Notes: generated by a model from the sequence alone, not told the origin. DNA of 64,000 nucleotides from Micromonospora sonchi (GCF_014646235.1 NZ_BMNB01000030.1:19073-83072), one strand, 5' to 3'. Positions 41,316-50,802 are shown, counted from the stretch's first letter. Numbers and translations are program-made.

Positions 41316-42668
41316 TTAGGTGAGGGAGTTCAGGGCCTTGGTGTAGGTGGGGGGGATGTGGTTGGGGGCGGTGGCGGGGGTGAAGGTGTCGGAGGTGGCG
41401 GCGGTGGACCAGGCGGCGTCGGGGACGGCGGCGACCAGGGCGGCCACGACCGGGGTGTCCCGCCAGTCGGGCTGCTGGGCGAGCAGGCTGAGCGCCACCA
41501 CCGACTCCTCCACCTCGCCGACGCACTCGAACGGCTTGTGCCCGTCCACGCCGAGCAACTCCCGGTAGCCCGGGATCTGGGTCTCGTCGGCGAGCAGGTC
41601 ACCGCCGAAGATGTGGGTGATCCGCTCGCGGGGCATGAACGGCGCCAGGGCCAGGTAGACGAACCGGCACTTGGGGCAGTCGCGGCACCACCGCTCGCTC
41701 GCGTCGCGCAGCTTGAACGCGGCGTTGCAACTGGTCACCACGTCGTCGTAGCGGTCGATCGAGGCGAACAGCCGGGCGATGTGCAGCTCCGACAGCGGGC
41801 GCAGCAGGGAGAAGTACGGCTCGGCCAGCCCGGCGTGCTCGGCCAGCGCGGCCCGCAGCAGCCCCTCGGCCTCCACCCCCTTGGACCACTGGTGGTTGAT
41901 CTCGTGACCGTTCCAGATCAGGTTCGGGTCCGACGCGGAACGTTCGTTGGACATCACCACCGGACCCAGCCCGTGCAGCACGGCGGTGGCGACCGCGATC
42001 AGCGAGTTGATCGCGGTGACCGGGATGTGCCCGTTGCGGGCGCCGGTGGCGTTCAGCTCGAGCAGCACCGGGTCGATGCGCCGCCGGGCCGCGAGGGGGG
42101 TGAGCCCGGAGGCCGCGTTCACCGCGTCGATGACGTGGTTCGGGTTGACCGAGAAGGGCACCGGGTCGAGGCCGGCGCGGCGCAGCGCCTCCAGGCTGAC
42201 GATCGAGTCCTTGCCGCCGCCGACCGCCGACAGCGGGCGCCGGTCGGAGTTGTCGTACCGGGCGGCGGGCGCGACCCGGCCGTCCGGGATGCGGGGGATC
42301 AGCTCCAGCACGTACGGCAGTTGGTTGCGGTACGCGTACTCGGCGAGGCCTTTGGTGTAGATGGCCGTGACGAACTCGGCGGCGGCCGGGCCGAGCGGCG
42401 CCGGCAGCACCAGCTGCCCCGGCGCGGCGGCCTTGTAGTAGCTGACCCCGGCCACCAGGTGCAGCAGTTCCAGCACCCGGCCGAGCGCTGCCACGGCGAC
42501 GTCCGACGGAGACTCCTCGGGCACCGGTAACGTGATCACCTCGGTGAACCGCTGCTCGCCGTCGGGCCCGGTCAGGGCGTAGTCGAACAGGGCCTCTCCG
42601 GTGGCGAGGTCGATCGAGTAGGACGGGAAGGTGAAGGCGTCCATCCGCGCCAGCTGCGTGTTGGGCAC
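41316..42668 (-). CDS. murL: UDP-MurNAc-L-Ala-L-Glu epimerase
   Basis: 450 residues. In the MurD2/MurL route it epimerises the terminal L-Glu of UDP-MurNAc-L-Ala-L-Glu to D-Glu. The middle holds an ATP pyrophosphatase-like loop (SAVGGGKDSIVSLEAL) and the C-terminal part a CxxC pair (WCRDCPKCRFVYLAL). GTG 42668 has TAGTAT five bases upstream. The identification rests on family recall and is strongly supported by the divergent murD2 partner. Confidence 0.88.
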   Translation of the reverse strand: MPNTQLARMDAFTFPSYSIDLATGEALFDYALTGPDGEQRFTEVITLPVPEESPSDVAVAALGRVLELLHLVAGVSYYKAAAPGQLVLPAPLGPAAAEFVTAIYTKGLAEYAYRNQLPYVLELIPRIPDGRVAPAARYDNSDRRPLSAVGGGKDSIVSLEALRRAGLDPVPFSVNPNHVIDAVNAASGLTPLAARRRIDPVLLELNATGARNGHIPVTAINSLIAVATAVLHGLGPVVMSNERSASDPNLIWNGHEINHQWSKGVEAEGLLRAALAEHAGLAEPYFSLLRPLSELHIARLFASIDRYDDVVTSCNAAFKLRDASERWCRDCPKCRFVYLALAPFMPRERITHIFGGDLLADETQIPGYRELLGVDGHKPFECVGEVEESVVALSLLAQQPDWRDTPVVAALVAAVPDAAWSTAATSDTFTPATAPNHIPPTYTKALNSLT

Positions 42669-42793
42669 ACGCCATACTAGGCCCTGGTTCGTCCGGCCGT
42701 GCCCGGCTCCGCCGTGTACCGAGGCGGTGCGCGGGGCTGGCGACCGCCGGATCGCGCCCGTGCCATGCCGTCGTCGAAATCCGAGGAGAGCCT

Positions 42794-44143
42794 GTGCGCC
42801 TGTCTGAGCTGCGCGGACGTACCGTCGCCGTCTGGGGGGCCGGTCGGGAGGGGCGGGCCGCGGTGACCGCGATCGCCGCCCACGGTCCGGCGGACCTGGT
42901 CGCCGTGGACGACAGCGCGAACTTTCTCTCGCTGCCCTGGGACGGGCCGCTGGCGGAGGCCGCCCCGCTGGTCACCGGCGAGGAGGGCTTCGCCCGGCTG
43001 GCCGCCGCCGACGTGGTGGTCCGCTCGCCGGGCGTGCCGCAGACCCACCCGTGGCTGGTGGAGTTGCGCCGCCGCGGCGTGACCGTCACCCAGGGCACCG
43101 CGCTGTGGATGGCCGATCACGGTGCGCGCACCATCGGGGTGACCGGCAGCAAGGGCAAGAGCACCACGTCGAGTCTGATCAGCCATCTGTTGGCCGCTGT
43201 GGACCGGCCGAACGTCTTCGGCGGCAACATCGGCGTACCCACGCTGGACCTGCCCGAGGCGGAGCTGTACGTGCTGGAGCTGTCCAGCTACCAGTGCAGT
43301 GACCTGACCGACTCGCCCCGGGTGGCGGTGGTCACCGCGTTGTTCCCCGAGCACCTGGACGCGCACGGCGGCGAGCGGGAGTACTACCGGGACAAGCTCA
43401 ACCTGCTGGCGTACGGGCCCCGCACGGTGGTGGTCAACGGCGCCGACCCCCGCCTGCTGTTCGAGCTGGGCGACCGGGCGGCGGTGCGGGCCGGCACGGC
43501 GGACTCGGTGAACGTGGCCGCCGGATCGGACGGGGCCCCCTGGTTCCACCTGGTCGACCGGCCGCTCTTTCCCCGGGCGGTGCTGCCGCTGGTCGGCCGG
43601 CACAACGAGGGCAACCTCTGCGTGGCGCTGGCCGTGCTCGATGCGCTCGGCGTGGACCTGGTCGACCGCAAGGACACCCTGGCCGTGGCGGTGGCCGAAT
43701 TCCAGGGGTTGGCCCACCGGCTGACCGAGATCGCCGACCCGTCCGGGCTGACCTTCGTCGACGACACCCTCGCGACCAGCCCGTACGCGGCCATGCACGC
43801 CATCGACGCGTACGACGGGCGGCCGTTGACGGTGATCGTCGGCGGCAACGACCGGGGCGTCGACTACAGCCCGCTACGCGAACACCTGGCCGAGCGGGAA
43901 CTCACCGTGATCGGCATCCCGGACAGCGGTCCGCGCATCCTCGAGGCGCTCGGCGGGCTGCCGAAGGTGCGTACCGAACTGGTCGAGGACCTGACCGACG
44001 CGGTGCGGTTGGCCCGGCAGGTCACCCCCGCCGGCGGGGTGGTGCTGCTCTCCCCGGCCGCCCCGAGCTACGGCCGGTTCCGCAACTTCGAGCACCGCTC
44101 GGAGGTCTTCGCCGACGCCGTCCGCACCACCGCCCCCGCCTGA
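42794..44143 (+). CDS. murD2: UDP-N-acetylmuramoyl-L-alanine-L-glutamate ligase
   Basis: 449 residues from GTG 42794, with GAGGAG upstream. Mur ligase layout: Rossmann-like N-domain (VAVWGAGREGRAA), central ATPase with GVTGSKGKSTTSS (about 116-128), ELSSYQC and FPEHLDAHG, and C-domain with FVDDTLATSP. Its pairing with murL indicates that it adds L-Glu rather than D-Glu. The ordinary MurD in the mra cluster is not in this window. Confidence 0.88.
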   Translation: MRLSELRGRTVAVWGAGREGRAAVTAIAAHGPADLVAVDDSANFLSLPWDGPLAEAAPLVTGEEGFARLAAADVVVRSPGVPQTHPWLVELRRRGVTVTQGTALWMADHGARTIGVTGSKGKSTTSSLISHLLAAVDRPNVFGGNIGVPTLDLPEAELYVLELSSYQCSDLTDSPRVAVVTALFPEHLDAHGGEREYYRDKLNLLAYGPRTVVVNGADPRLLFELGDRAAVRAGTADSVNVAAGSDGAPWFHLVDRPLFPRAVLPLVGRHNEGNLCVALAVLDALGVDLVDRKDTLAVAVAEFQGLAHRLTEIADPSGLTFVDDTLATSPYAAMHAIDAYDGRPLTVIVGGNDRGVDYSPLREHLAERELTVIGIPDSGPRILEALGGLPKVRTELVEDLTDAVRLARQVTPAGGVVLLSPAAPSYGRFRNFEHRSEVFADAVRTTAPA

Positions 44144-44175
44144 CCCGGGTCCGGGAACTGGTGCCGCTGGTGGTG

Positions 44176-44202
44176 GTCGCGGCCGTGCTGCCCGGCCGCG
44201 AC
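44176..44202. terminator. Perfect 10-bp hairpin between convergent murD2 and acyltransferase
   Basis: GTCGCGGCCG (44176-44185) pairs with CGGCCGCGAC (44193-44202) over a 7-base loop. It lies 32 bases after the murD2 stop and 14 before the acyltransferase stop. Confidence 0.7.
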
Positions 44203-44216
44203 GCGCCCCGGCGGGG

Positions 44217-45599
44217 TCAACCTCGGCCTCCCCATCGGGACCTGAGCAGGCGTAGGGTGCCCGCCCCGGCCAGGTAGGCCACCAGCGCGCTGATGGGCAG
44301 TCCGAGCGGGTCGGGCGAGATCTTGCCAGCGGAGCTGTTGACCAGCAGGGCGTACACGGTGGCGGCGAACGCGGTGACGGTGAGCACGCTGCGCGCGCGG
44401 CCCCACCACCCGGCCGGCGAGCGGCTCACGGGTGAGCGGCCGGTGCGGGCCTCGATCGGGCCGAAGACGGCGACTAGCACGACCAGCACGACGGCCAGCA
44501 TCAGCACCCAGGGCAGCCGCCAGGCGAACCAGGTCGCGGTGCCGGCCGGCGGAGTGGGCAGTACGCCGAGCCCGTGCAGCGCGCCGACCAGCAGGATCAC
44601 CGCGGTCAGGTGCCACAGGAAGACGGTGAGCACGACCGCGTTGACGGCGACCACCGCCTGCCAGGGGCGGCTGCGGTGCAGCCAGCGTTCGGCCCGTTCG
44701 CGCAGCAGCAGGATCAGCCCGAGCTGGGCGGTGGCCACGGCGAGCAGCGCCACGCTGGGCGGAGCGGCGTTGGCCATCCGCTCGCCCGGCTCGTTGATCA
44801 TGCTCACCGGATACGGTCCGACGGAGGTGAGCAGCACCGCGACGGCGAGTCCGCCGATGATCATCACCAGGGCGGCTCGGGGTGACATGGGCAGGCAGCG
44901 GGTCCGCAGGCCCACCTGCCGACCCGCGGTGGGGCGGCAGTTGCTCCGGCGGGCGTCGTACCACGCGAAGCCGAGCTGGTGGACGGCGAGCCAGCCGAGC
45001 AGGTAGTTGGCCAGAGCCAGCTCGGCCGGGCCGAGTGCCCGACCCAGATCGCCGACGGCCACCAGCAGCGCCAGGGCCGCCGGCACGGCCAGCCCGAAGC
45101 GGCGGTGCAGCGCGTACATCGGCGGGGTCAACGGCACCACCGCCAGGTAGGCGGCGAGGAACCACAGTGGGATGGTGGCGAACCAGACGACGATGCGGAC
45201 CATGCCCGCCTCGGCGCCGGCCAGCCGCGCGACCAGCGAACCACCGGCGAGCACCAGCACCAGCACGGTGGTCGGGCGCAGCAGCCGGGCGCTGCGGCCG
45301 AGCAGCCAGCCGGTCCGGTCACCGCCCCGACCGCGATGCGACGCGAGCGAGGCGGCGTTGGCGTACCCGCCGACCAGGAAGAACACGGGCATCACCTGGA
45401 GCGCCCAGGTCAGCGGCTCGGCCCAGGGGATCGCGGGCAGGGCCGAGCGGCCGTTGGGTTGGCCGTGCTGGTCGTGGTAGATGGTGACGAACGTCCAGTG
45501 GCCGAGGACGACCAGCATGATCGCCAGAGCCCGGAGCAGGTCGAGGTAGCGCTCGCGGTCGGCCGGTGTCCGGGCGGCGAGTCGGGCCAGGCGGCGCAT
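44217..45599 (-). CDS. Acyltransferase 3-type integral membrane protein
   Basis: 460 residues from ATG 45599 with TACCCT six bases upstream (an ATG at 45626 is less likely). About ten to eleven helices; LDLLRALAIMLVVLGHW holds the family His, with FFLVGGYANAASL and IPLWFLAAYL also shared with the paralogue at 18217-19422. Predicted O-acylation of a surface glycan or lipid; acceptor unknown. Confidence 0.82.
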   Translation of the reverse strand: MRRLARLAARTPADRERYLDLLRALAIMLVVLGHWTFVTIYHDQHGQPNGRSALPAIPWAEPLTWALQVMPVFFLVGGYANAASLASHRGRGGDRTGWLLGRSARLLRPTTVLVLVLAGGSLVARLAGAEAGMVRIVVWFATIPLWFLAAYLAVVPLTPPMYALHRRFGLAVPAALALLVAVGDLGRALGPAELALANYLLGWLAVHQLGFAWYDARRSNCRPTAGRQVGLRTRCLPMSPRAALVMIIGGLAVAVLLTSVGPYPVSMINEPGERMANAAPPSVALLAVATAQLGLILLLRERAERWLHRSRPWQAVVAVNAVVLTVFLWHLTAVILLVGALHGLGVLPTPPAGTATWFAWRLPWVLMLAVVLVVLVAVFGPIEARTGRSPVSRSPAGWWGRARSVLTVTAFAATVYALLVNSSAGKISPDPLGLPISALVAYLAGAGTLRLLRSRWGGRG

Positions 45600-45742
45600 G
45601 ACCCGAGGGTATGTCAGCCCGGACATCGGCGATCTTCTTATTGATCAACGTTCATGCTGGTCGTGGCGGCTTTCGGCGGCGAGCGGCGGATCCTTCCGGG
45701 GGGTACGCCACAGGTAACAGTTTGAAAACTTCGCCCACGGTC

Positions 45743-45769
45743 TTGACACGGAGGGGGCTTCAGTAAGAA
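45743..45769 (+). promoter_or_regulatory. Candidate promoter of the rpiR-like regulator
   Basis: TTGACA at 45743-45748 and TAAGAA at 45764-45769 with a 15-base spacer, in an unusually AT-rich stretch (45715-45805). A TTAAC-rich segment with GTTAAC at about 45785 follows and could hold an operator. Confidence 0.45.
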
Positions 45770-45812
45770 CTTTTACCACTAACAGTTAACAGTCTTTTCC
45801 GAAAGGCGTCCC

Positions 45813-46775
45813 ATGGTTGATCACGAGGCGGACACCTCCGCGGACACCGCGGTGACCGACGCCGACGTGGTCGACCGACGGGGCGCCCTGGGGGTCGCCT
45901 CCGACGGCGTCCTGGCCCGGGTGCGTACCGGTGCCGACGAACTGACCGGCGCGCTGCGCCGGGTCGCCGAACAGGTGCTCAGCGACCCGGAGGCGGCAGC
46001 CCGGGCCACCATCGTGGAACTGGCCGAACGCAGCGGCACCTCACCGGCCACGGTGACCCGGTTCTGCCGGGCGATGGGCTTCGACGGCTACGCCGACCTG
46101 CGGCTGGGCGTCGCCGTCGAGACCGGCCGGGCCCGCTCGGCCGGCTGGACCGTCGACATCGGACGCGAGATCCAGCCCGGTGACCCGCTCGAACGGGTGC
46201 TGGAACAGCTCATCGCCGCCGACACCCGGGCCATGCACGACACCGCCGCGCTGCTCGACCTCGCCGAGGTGGAACGGGCCGCGGTCGCCATCGCCGGGGC
46301 CAGCCGGGTGAACATCTTCGGTGCCAGCGGCAGCGCCCTGGTCGGCGAGGAGATGCAGTTCAGCCTGCACCGCATCGGGGTGGCCGCGTGGGCCTGGCAC
46401 GACGTGCACTCCGGGCTCGCCGCCGCCGCACTGCTGCGCCCCGGCGACGTCGCGCTGGGCATCTCGCACAGCGGCCAGACCCGGGAGGCCATCGAGATGC
46501 TCGCCGAGGGCGACAGTCGCGGCGCGACCACGATCGCGCTGACCGGTTTCCGCCGCTCGCCGCTGGCCGAGCTGGCCGACATCGTACTGCTCACCGCCAG
46601 CCAGGCGACCACGTTCCGGCCGGACGCGCTGTCGGCCCGGCATCCGCAGCTGGTGGTGCTCGACCTGCTCTACATCGCGGTCGCCCAACGCACCCACGAC
46701 CGCGCCCACGCGGCCTTTCGGCGCACCGCCCAGGCCGTCGACGGGCACAAGGCCGCGAGAGGGGTCACCGCATGA
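45813..46775 (+). CDS. MurR/RpiR-family transcriptional regulator
   Basis: 320 residues. An N-terminal HTH_6 domain (ATIVELAERSGTSPATVTRF) is followed by a SIS sugar-phosphate-binding domain (FGASGSALVGEEMQ, GISHSGQTREAIEM). Such regulators sense phosphosugars such as MurNAc-6-P or GlcNAc-6-P. It directly precedes the NgcEFG importer, so control of that operon is likely. Confidence 0.9.
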   Translation: MVDHEADTSADTAVTDADVVDRRGALGVASDGVLARVRTGADELTGALRRVAEQVLSDPEAAARATIVELAERSGTSPATVTRFCRAMGFDGYADLRLGVAVETGRARSAGWTVDIGREIQPGDPLERVLEQLIAADTRAMHDTAALLDLAEVERAAVAIAGASRVNIFGASGSALVGEEMQFSLHRIGVAAWAWHDVHSGLAAAALLRPGDVALGISHSGQTREAIEMLAEGDSRGATTIALTGFRRSPLAELADIVLLTASQATTFRPDALSARHPQLVVLDLLYIAVAQRTHDRAHAAFRRTAQAVDGHKAARGVTA

Positions 46776-46801
46776 TCAGCGCCACGACGGTTCCACCAGG
46801 T

Positions 46802-46830
46802 CGGAGAGATGCCCCCTGTCCATCTCTCCG
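46802..46830 (+). terminator. 10-bp hairpin between rpiR-like gene and ngcE
   Basis: CGGAGAGATG (46802-46811) pairs perfectly with CATCTCTCCG (46821-46830). It could terminate the regulator transcript or attenuate read-through into the importer. Confidence 0.5.
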
Positions 46831-46925
46831 CCACGCCCCCAACGGGGACGAGCCCAGCCCTCGCTCGCGGTACGCCGGACATCCTCGGCGTACCGCCTGA
46901 CCCGACACCACAAGGAGAGTCAGAG

Positions 46926-48329
46926 ATGCCTGTTACCCCCGAACTCGACCGCCGGACCCTGCTGCGCCGCGCGGCGGCCGCGGGCCTCCTGGTGACCCCG
47001 GCCGCGGGTCTGCTCAGCGCCTGCGCCGGTAGCACGCCGAGCCAGAACAACGCCAACACCGGGGAGAAGAGCAACGACAACCCCTTCGGCGTGCAGGAGA
47101 ACAGCGCCGTGAAGGTGGTCATCTTCAACGGCGGTCTGGGTGATGCCTGGGCGAAGGAAGACCAGGCGATCTTCACCGCCAAGCACCAGAGCGTCACGGT
47201 CAACATGAGCTCCACCCAGAAGATCAAGACCGAAGAGCAGCCCAAGATGGCGACCACGCCCAGCGACGTGGTGATGAACTCGGGCGCCGACATGATGGAC
47301 ATCAGCACCCTGGTCAACGAGGGTGCCATCGAGCCGCTGGACGACCTGCTCGCCGCCCCCGCCTGGGACGGCGCGGGCACCGTCGCCGACTCGCTGTTGC
47401 CGGGCACCGTCGCCGACGGCAGCTTCCAGGGCAAGTTCTACGTCGTGAACATCGCCTACACCGTCTGGGGCAACTGGTACAACTCCGCCCTGTTCAGCAA
47501 GCAGGGGTGGGAGCCGCCGAAGACCTTCGACGACTTCTTCGCCCTCGCCCCGAAGATCAAGGCCACCGGCATGGCCCCGTACGTGTACGACGCCGTGCAC
47601 GGCTACTACCCGCGTTGGGCGCTGATGGCCACCATCTGGAAGTCGGCCGGCAAGCAGGCGGTCATCGACATCGACAACCTCAAGGAGAACGCCTGGCGTG
47701 CCGAGGGCGTCCTGTCCGCTCTCCAGGCGTGGGAGAAGCTGGTCAAGGACAAGCTGGTGCTGCCCGGCAAGCTCGACCACACCCAGTCGCAGCAGGCCTG
47801 GCTGGACGGCAAGGCAGCCTTCATCCAGGTCGGCACCTGGCTCAAGAACGAGATGGCGGCGACCATCCCGCCCGGGTTCGAGATGAAGATCTCCGACTAC
47901 TGGGGGCTGGGCGCCACCGACAAGGCACCCAACGACGTCTACGCCGGTGCCGGTGAGGGCATCGTGGTGCCGAGCAAGGCCCCGAACAAAGCGGCGGCCA
48001 AGGAGTTCCTGCGGGCGGTGCTCTCCAAGGCCGGTTCGGCGAAGTTCGCCGAGCTGACCAAGTCGCTCGCCTCGACCTCGGGCTCCGGCGACAACGTCCA
48101 GGACTCGGCGCTGGCCAGTGCCAACGAACTGATGAAGAACGCGCCGAAGGACCTGGTCTCGGTCAAGTTCTGGAACTTCTACGCCGACCTGGACAAGGAG
48201 AGCCAGAACCTCTCCGAGGAGCTGATGGCGGGCCGGATCACCGCCGCCCAGTTCGTCGACAAGATGCAGGCCGCCGCCGACAAGGTCGCCAAGGACTCGT
48301 CGATCACCAAGCAGACCCGAGACGCGTGA
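46926..48329 (+). CDS. ngcE: GlcNAc/chitobiose ABC transporter lipoprotein
   Basis: 467 residues, AAGGAGAG before the ATG. DRRTLLRRAAAAG with lipobox LSAC (Cys33) indicates a lipoprotein, possibly Tat-exported. The rest is an extracellular solute-binding protein of family 1 closely resembling NgcE of streptomycetes, which binds N-acetylglucosamine and diacetylchitobiose. Permease genes follow. Confidence 0.85.
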   Translation: MPVTPELDRRTLLRRAAAAGLLVTPAAGLLSACAGSTPSQNNANTGEKSNDNPFGVQENSAVKVVIFNGGLGDAWAKEDQAIFTAKHQSVTVNMSSTQKIKTEEQPKMATTPSDVVMNSGADMMDISTLVNEGAIEPLDDLLAAPAWDGAGTVADSLLPGTVADGSFQGKFYVVNIAYTVWGNWYNSALFSKQGWEPPKTFDDFFALAPKIKATGMAPYVYDAVHGYYPRWALMATIWKSAGKQAVIDIDNLKENAWRAEGVLSALQAWEKLVKDKLVLPGKLDHTQSQQAWLDGKAAFIQVGTWLKNEMAATIPPGFEMKISDYWGLGATDKAPNDVYAGAGEGIVVPSKAPNKAAAKEFLRAVLSKAGSAKFAELTKSLASTSGSGDNVQDSALASANELMKNAPKDLVSVKFWNFYADLDKESQNLSEELMAGRITAAQFVDKMQAAADKVAKDSSITKQTRDA

Positions 48330-48364
48330 CACCCCGGATCTGACCGAACGAGGAAGTGAGAGAG

Positions 48365-49306
48365 ATGCGGCACGGTGTTGCTCGTTTCGTCACGGGTTTC
48401 CTGGCGCTGCCGGTCGGGCTCTACCTCTTCTACGTGGTGTGGCCCTTCCTCCAGGCAGCCGGGTACTCGCTGACCGACTGGGGAGGCTACTCCGACCGGC
48501 AGCAGTTCGTCGGGCTGGAGAACTACCTCCGGCTGTTCACCGACGAGCTGATCAGGAAGGCGTTCTGGCACAACGTCTTCTTCCTGGTCACCGTGCCGCT
48601 GTGCACCATCGCGCTGGCCCTGTTCCTCGCGTTCCTGCTCAACGTGGGCGGACGCGAGGACAAGGCCGGCATCCGGGGCGTCTTCGGCTCCGGTCTGTAC
48701 AAGGTGATCTTCTTCTTCCCGCAGGTGTTGTCCCTGGTCGTCATCGCGGTGATGTGGCAGCAGATCTACCGCGCGGACGGCCAGGGGCTGGTCAACGGCG
48801 TACTGATGAAGATCGGGTTGGTCGCCGAAGACGACCCGATCACCTTCATGTACGACCCGGAGCCCTTCCTCGGCGTACCGGCGGTGCTGTGGTGGCTGCT
48901 GTTGATCGCGGTCTGGAGCGGTGCCGGCTTCTACATGGTGCTCTTCTCGGCGGCCATGCAGTCCATCCCGAAGGACATCTACGAGGCGGCCATCCTCGAC
49001 GGGGCGGGACGCTTCCACACCTTCTTCCGGATCACCCTGCCGCTGCTGCGCGACACCGTCTCGGTGGCCTGGGTGTACCTGGGTTTCATCGCGCTGGACA
49101 TGTTCGCGCTGGTCTACATCATGACCCCCAGCCAGGGCGGCCCGAACCACGCCAGCGAGATCTTCGCCTCGGTGATCCACTTCAACGCGTTCCAGAAGGG
49201 CCAGTTCGGCTACGCCTGCGCGATCGCGGTGGCCCTGGCGATCTTCACGATCCTGCTGGCCGCGTTCCAGCTGAAGATCACCCGTCGTGAGCGGATCGAG
49301 TACTGA
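48365..49306 (+). CDS. ngcF: ABC transporter permease NgcF-like
   Basis: 313 residues, six helices, MalF-type. The EAA loop is EAAILDGAGRFHTFFRITLP. ATG 48365 is chosen; a GTG at 48356 is also possible. Couples ngcE to an ATPase that is encoded elsewhere (probably a shared MsiK-type ATPase). Confidence 0.87.
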   Translation: MRHGVARFVTGFLALPVGLYLFYVVWPFLQAAGYSLTDWGGYSDRQQFVGLENYLRLFTDELIRKAFWHNVFFLVTVPLCTIALALFLAFLLNVGGREDKAGIRGVFGSGLYKVIFFFPQVLSLVVIAVMWQQIYRADGQGLVNGVLMKIGLVAEDDPITFMYDPEPFLGVPAVLWWLLLIAVWSGAGFYMVLFSAAMQSIPKDIYEAAILDGAGRFHTFFRITLPLLRDTVSVAWVYLGFIALDMFALVYIMTPSQGGPNHASEIFASVIHFNAFQKGQFGYACAIAVALAIFTILLAAFQLKITRRERIEY

Positions 49307-49319
49307 GGAGGCCTGGACG

Positions 49320-50279
49320 ATGAGCACGGTGACCCACACCCCGGGTGGCCAGGCCGGGCCCGGCCAGGCCCCGCCGCCGGGCCGTACGCCGGGCCGACGT
49401 GCCGCCGTCGGCGGCCGGGCCGGGGCGAAGTTCTTCAACGGCTTCTCGCACCTGTTCCTCGCCGTATGGGCGATCATGGTGGTCTACCCGCTGCTGTGGG
49501 TGGTGATGTCCGCGCTCAAGACCGACGCGGAGGTGATCCGCAAGCCGCTGTCGCTCTTTCCGGAGCGGTTGCAGTGGGACAACTTCGTCCGGGCCTGGAC
49601 CGAGGGGCACATCGGTTCGTTCTTCCTCAACACCGTGCTGGTGCTGACCGGCAGCGTCTTCCTCACCATGCTGCTCGGCTCTATGGCCGCCTACGTGCTG
49701 GCCCGCTACGACTTCCCCGGCAACCGGCTGATCTACTACATGTTCCTGTCCGGGCTGACCCTGCCGATCTACCTGGCCGCGGTGCCGCTGTTCAAGGGCG
49801 TCTACAACATGGGCGTGACGTTGCCCTTCCTCGGTCCGAACAAGCACCTCATGCTGATCCTGGTCTACGTGGCCTGGTCGCTGGCGTTCACCGTCTTCTT
49901 CATGCACTCCTTCTTCCGCACCCTGCCCACCGCCATCGCCGAGGCGGGCATGGTCGACGGGGCATCGCACAGCCGGCTGTTCTTCAGCGTCATGCTGCCG
50001 ATGGCCAAGCCGGGCCTGATCAGCATCGGCATCTTCAACGTCCTCGGCCAGTGGAACCAGTGGTACCTGCCGACCCTGCTGATGCAGTCGGTGGCCGGTG
50101 AACCGAAGAACCAGGTCATCTCGCAGGGCCTGATCGAACTGTCGGTGAACCAGGGCTACCAGTCCGACTGGTCCGGCCTGTTCGCCGGGGTGACCATGGC
50201 GATGCTCCCGGTGCTCATCGTCTACATCGTCTTCCAACGTCAGGTGCAGTCCGGCCTCACCGCCGGCGTCGGCAAGTAA
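49320..50279 (+). CDS. ngcG: ABC transporter permease NgcG-like
   Basis: 319 residues, six helices, MalG-type, with EAA loop EAGMVDGASHSRLFFSVMLP. GAGGAGG precedes the ATG. The proline/glycine-rich N-terminus (about 35 residues) is cytoplasmic. No ATP-binding subunit follows, as usual for ngc operons. Confidence 0.87.
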   Translation: MSTVTHTPGGQAGPGQAPPPGRTPGRRAAVGGRAGAKFFNGFSHLFLAVWAIMVVYPLLWVVMSALKTDAEVIRKPLSLFPERLQWDNFVRAWTEGHIGSFFLNTVLVLTGSVFLTMLLGSMAAYVLARYDFPGNRLIYYMFLSGLTLPIYLAAVPLFKGVYNMGVTLPFLGPNKHLMLILVYVAWSLAFTVFFMHSFFRTLPTAIAEAGMVDGASHSRLFFSVMLPMAKPGLISIGIFNVLGQWNQWYLPTLLMQSVAGEPKNQVISQGLIELSVNQGYQSDWSGLFAGVTMAMLPVLIVYIVFQRQVQSGLTAGVGK

Positions 50280-50290
50280 CGCCGCCCCGC

Positions 50291-50311
50291 CGGCCCGGCA
50301 CCGCCGGGTCG
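50291..50311 (+). terminator. GC-rich hairpin after ngcG
   Basis: CCCGGC (50294-50299) pairs with GCCGGG (50303-50308), extended on both sides, 12 bases after the ngcG stop. Confidence 0.5.
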
Positions 50312-50532
50312 GCGTTCGCCGGCATAAGGGCGACCGGCCGGGCGATGAGGCCAGATCCGCGGCCGGCGATGTCGCACTGGACACCGCAACTCGCGGCCCT
50401 GCCACGCGATGCCGCAACTCGTGGGCCTGCACGCGGGGTGCCGCGCGCACCTGATCATCGCCGATCGCCGTTTCGCCGTAACCGCGGTGTCCCGACCGAT
50501 CGGACACCGCCGTACCGACGAAACGGAGCCGA

Positions 50533-50742
50533 TCAACTGGCTGCGTCGGAGAGCAGCAGCTTGCCGCGCAGGGATCCTCGTGCGGTGCGGTTGACCCGGC
50601 GCACGAGCGGGATCACCTTCGCGACCGGCTGGCCGGCCCGGCTGATGACCACTTCCTCGCCCTGCTCGACGCGTTCGATGATCCGTGACAGGTTCGTCTT
50701 GGCCTCGTGGATGTTGAACTGGGCGGCAGCCTCACTTCCCAT
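50533..50742 (-). CDS. Phd/YefM-type antitoxin without a recognisable toxin
   Basis: 69 residues from ATG 50742 with AGGAGG five bases upstream. FNIHEAKTNLSRIIERVEQG and EEVVISRAGQPVAKVIP are the family hallmarks. The partner toxin (usually a PIN RNase) should follow on the minus strand, but 50280-50532 shows no such ORF, so it is an orphan or the toxin was lost. Confidence 0.85.
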   Translation of the reverse strand: MGSEAAAQFNIHEAKTNLSRIIERVEQGEEVVISRAGQPVAKVIPLVRRVNRTARGSLRGKLLLSDAAS

Positions 50743-50802
50743 GCGACCTCCTTGGCCAAGAGGTTGGTCCACCTGGCGGCCACAGGTCGAGGACCAGCCA
50801 CT

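Noticed and set aside
45600..46925. DasR dre site before the ngc operon
   Set aside because: No TGGTCTAGACCA-like palindrome was found by eye.
50240..50536. 98-codon minus-strand ORF as the missing toxin
   Set aside because: Lacks PIN acidic residues or any toxin motif and runs into ngcG antisense.
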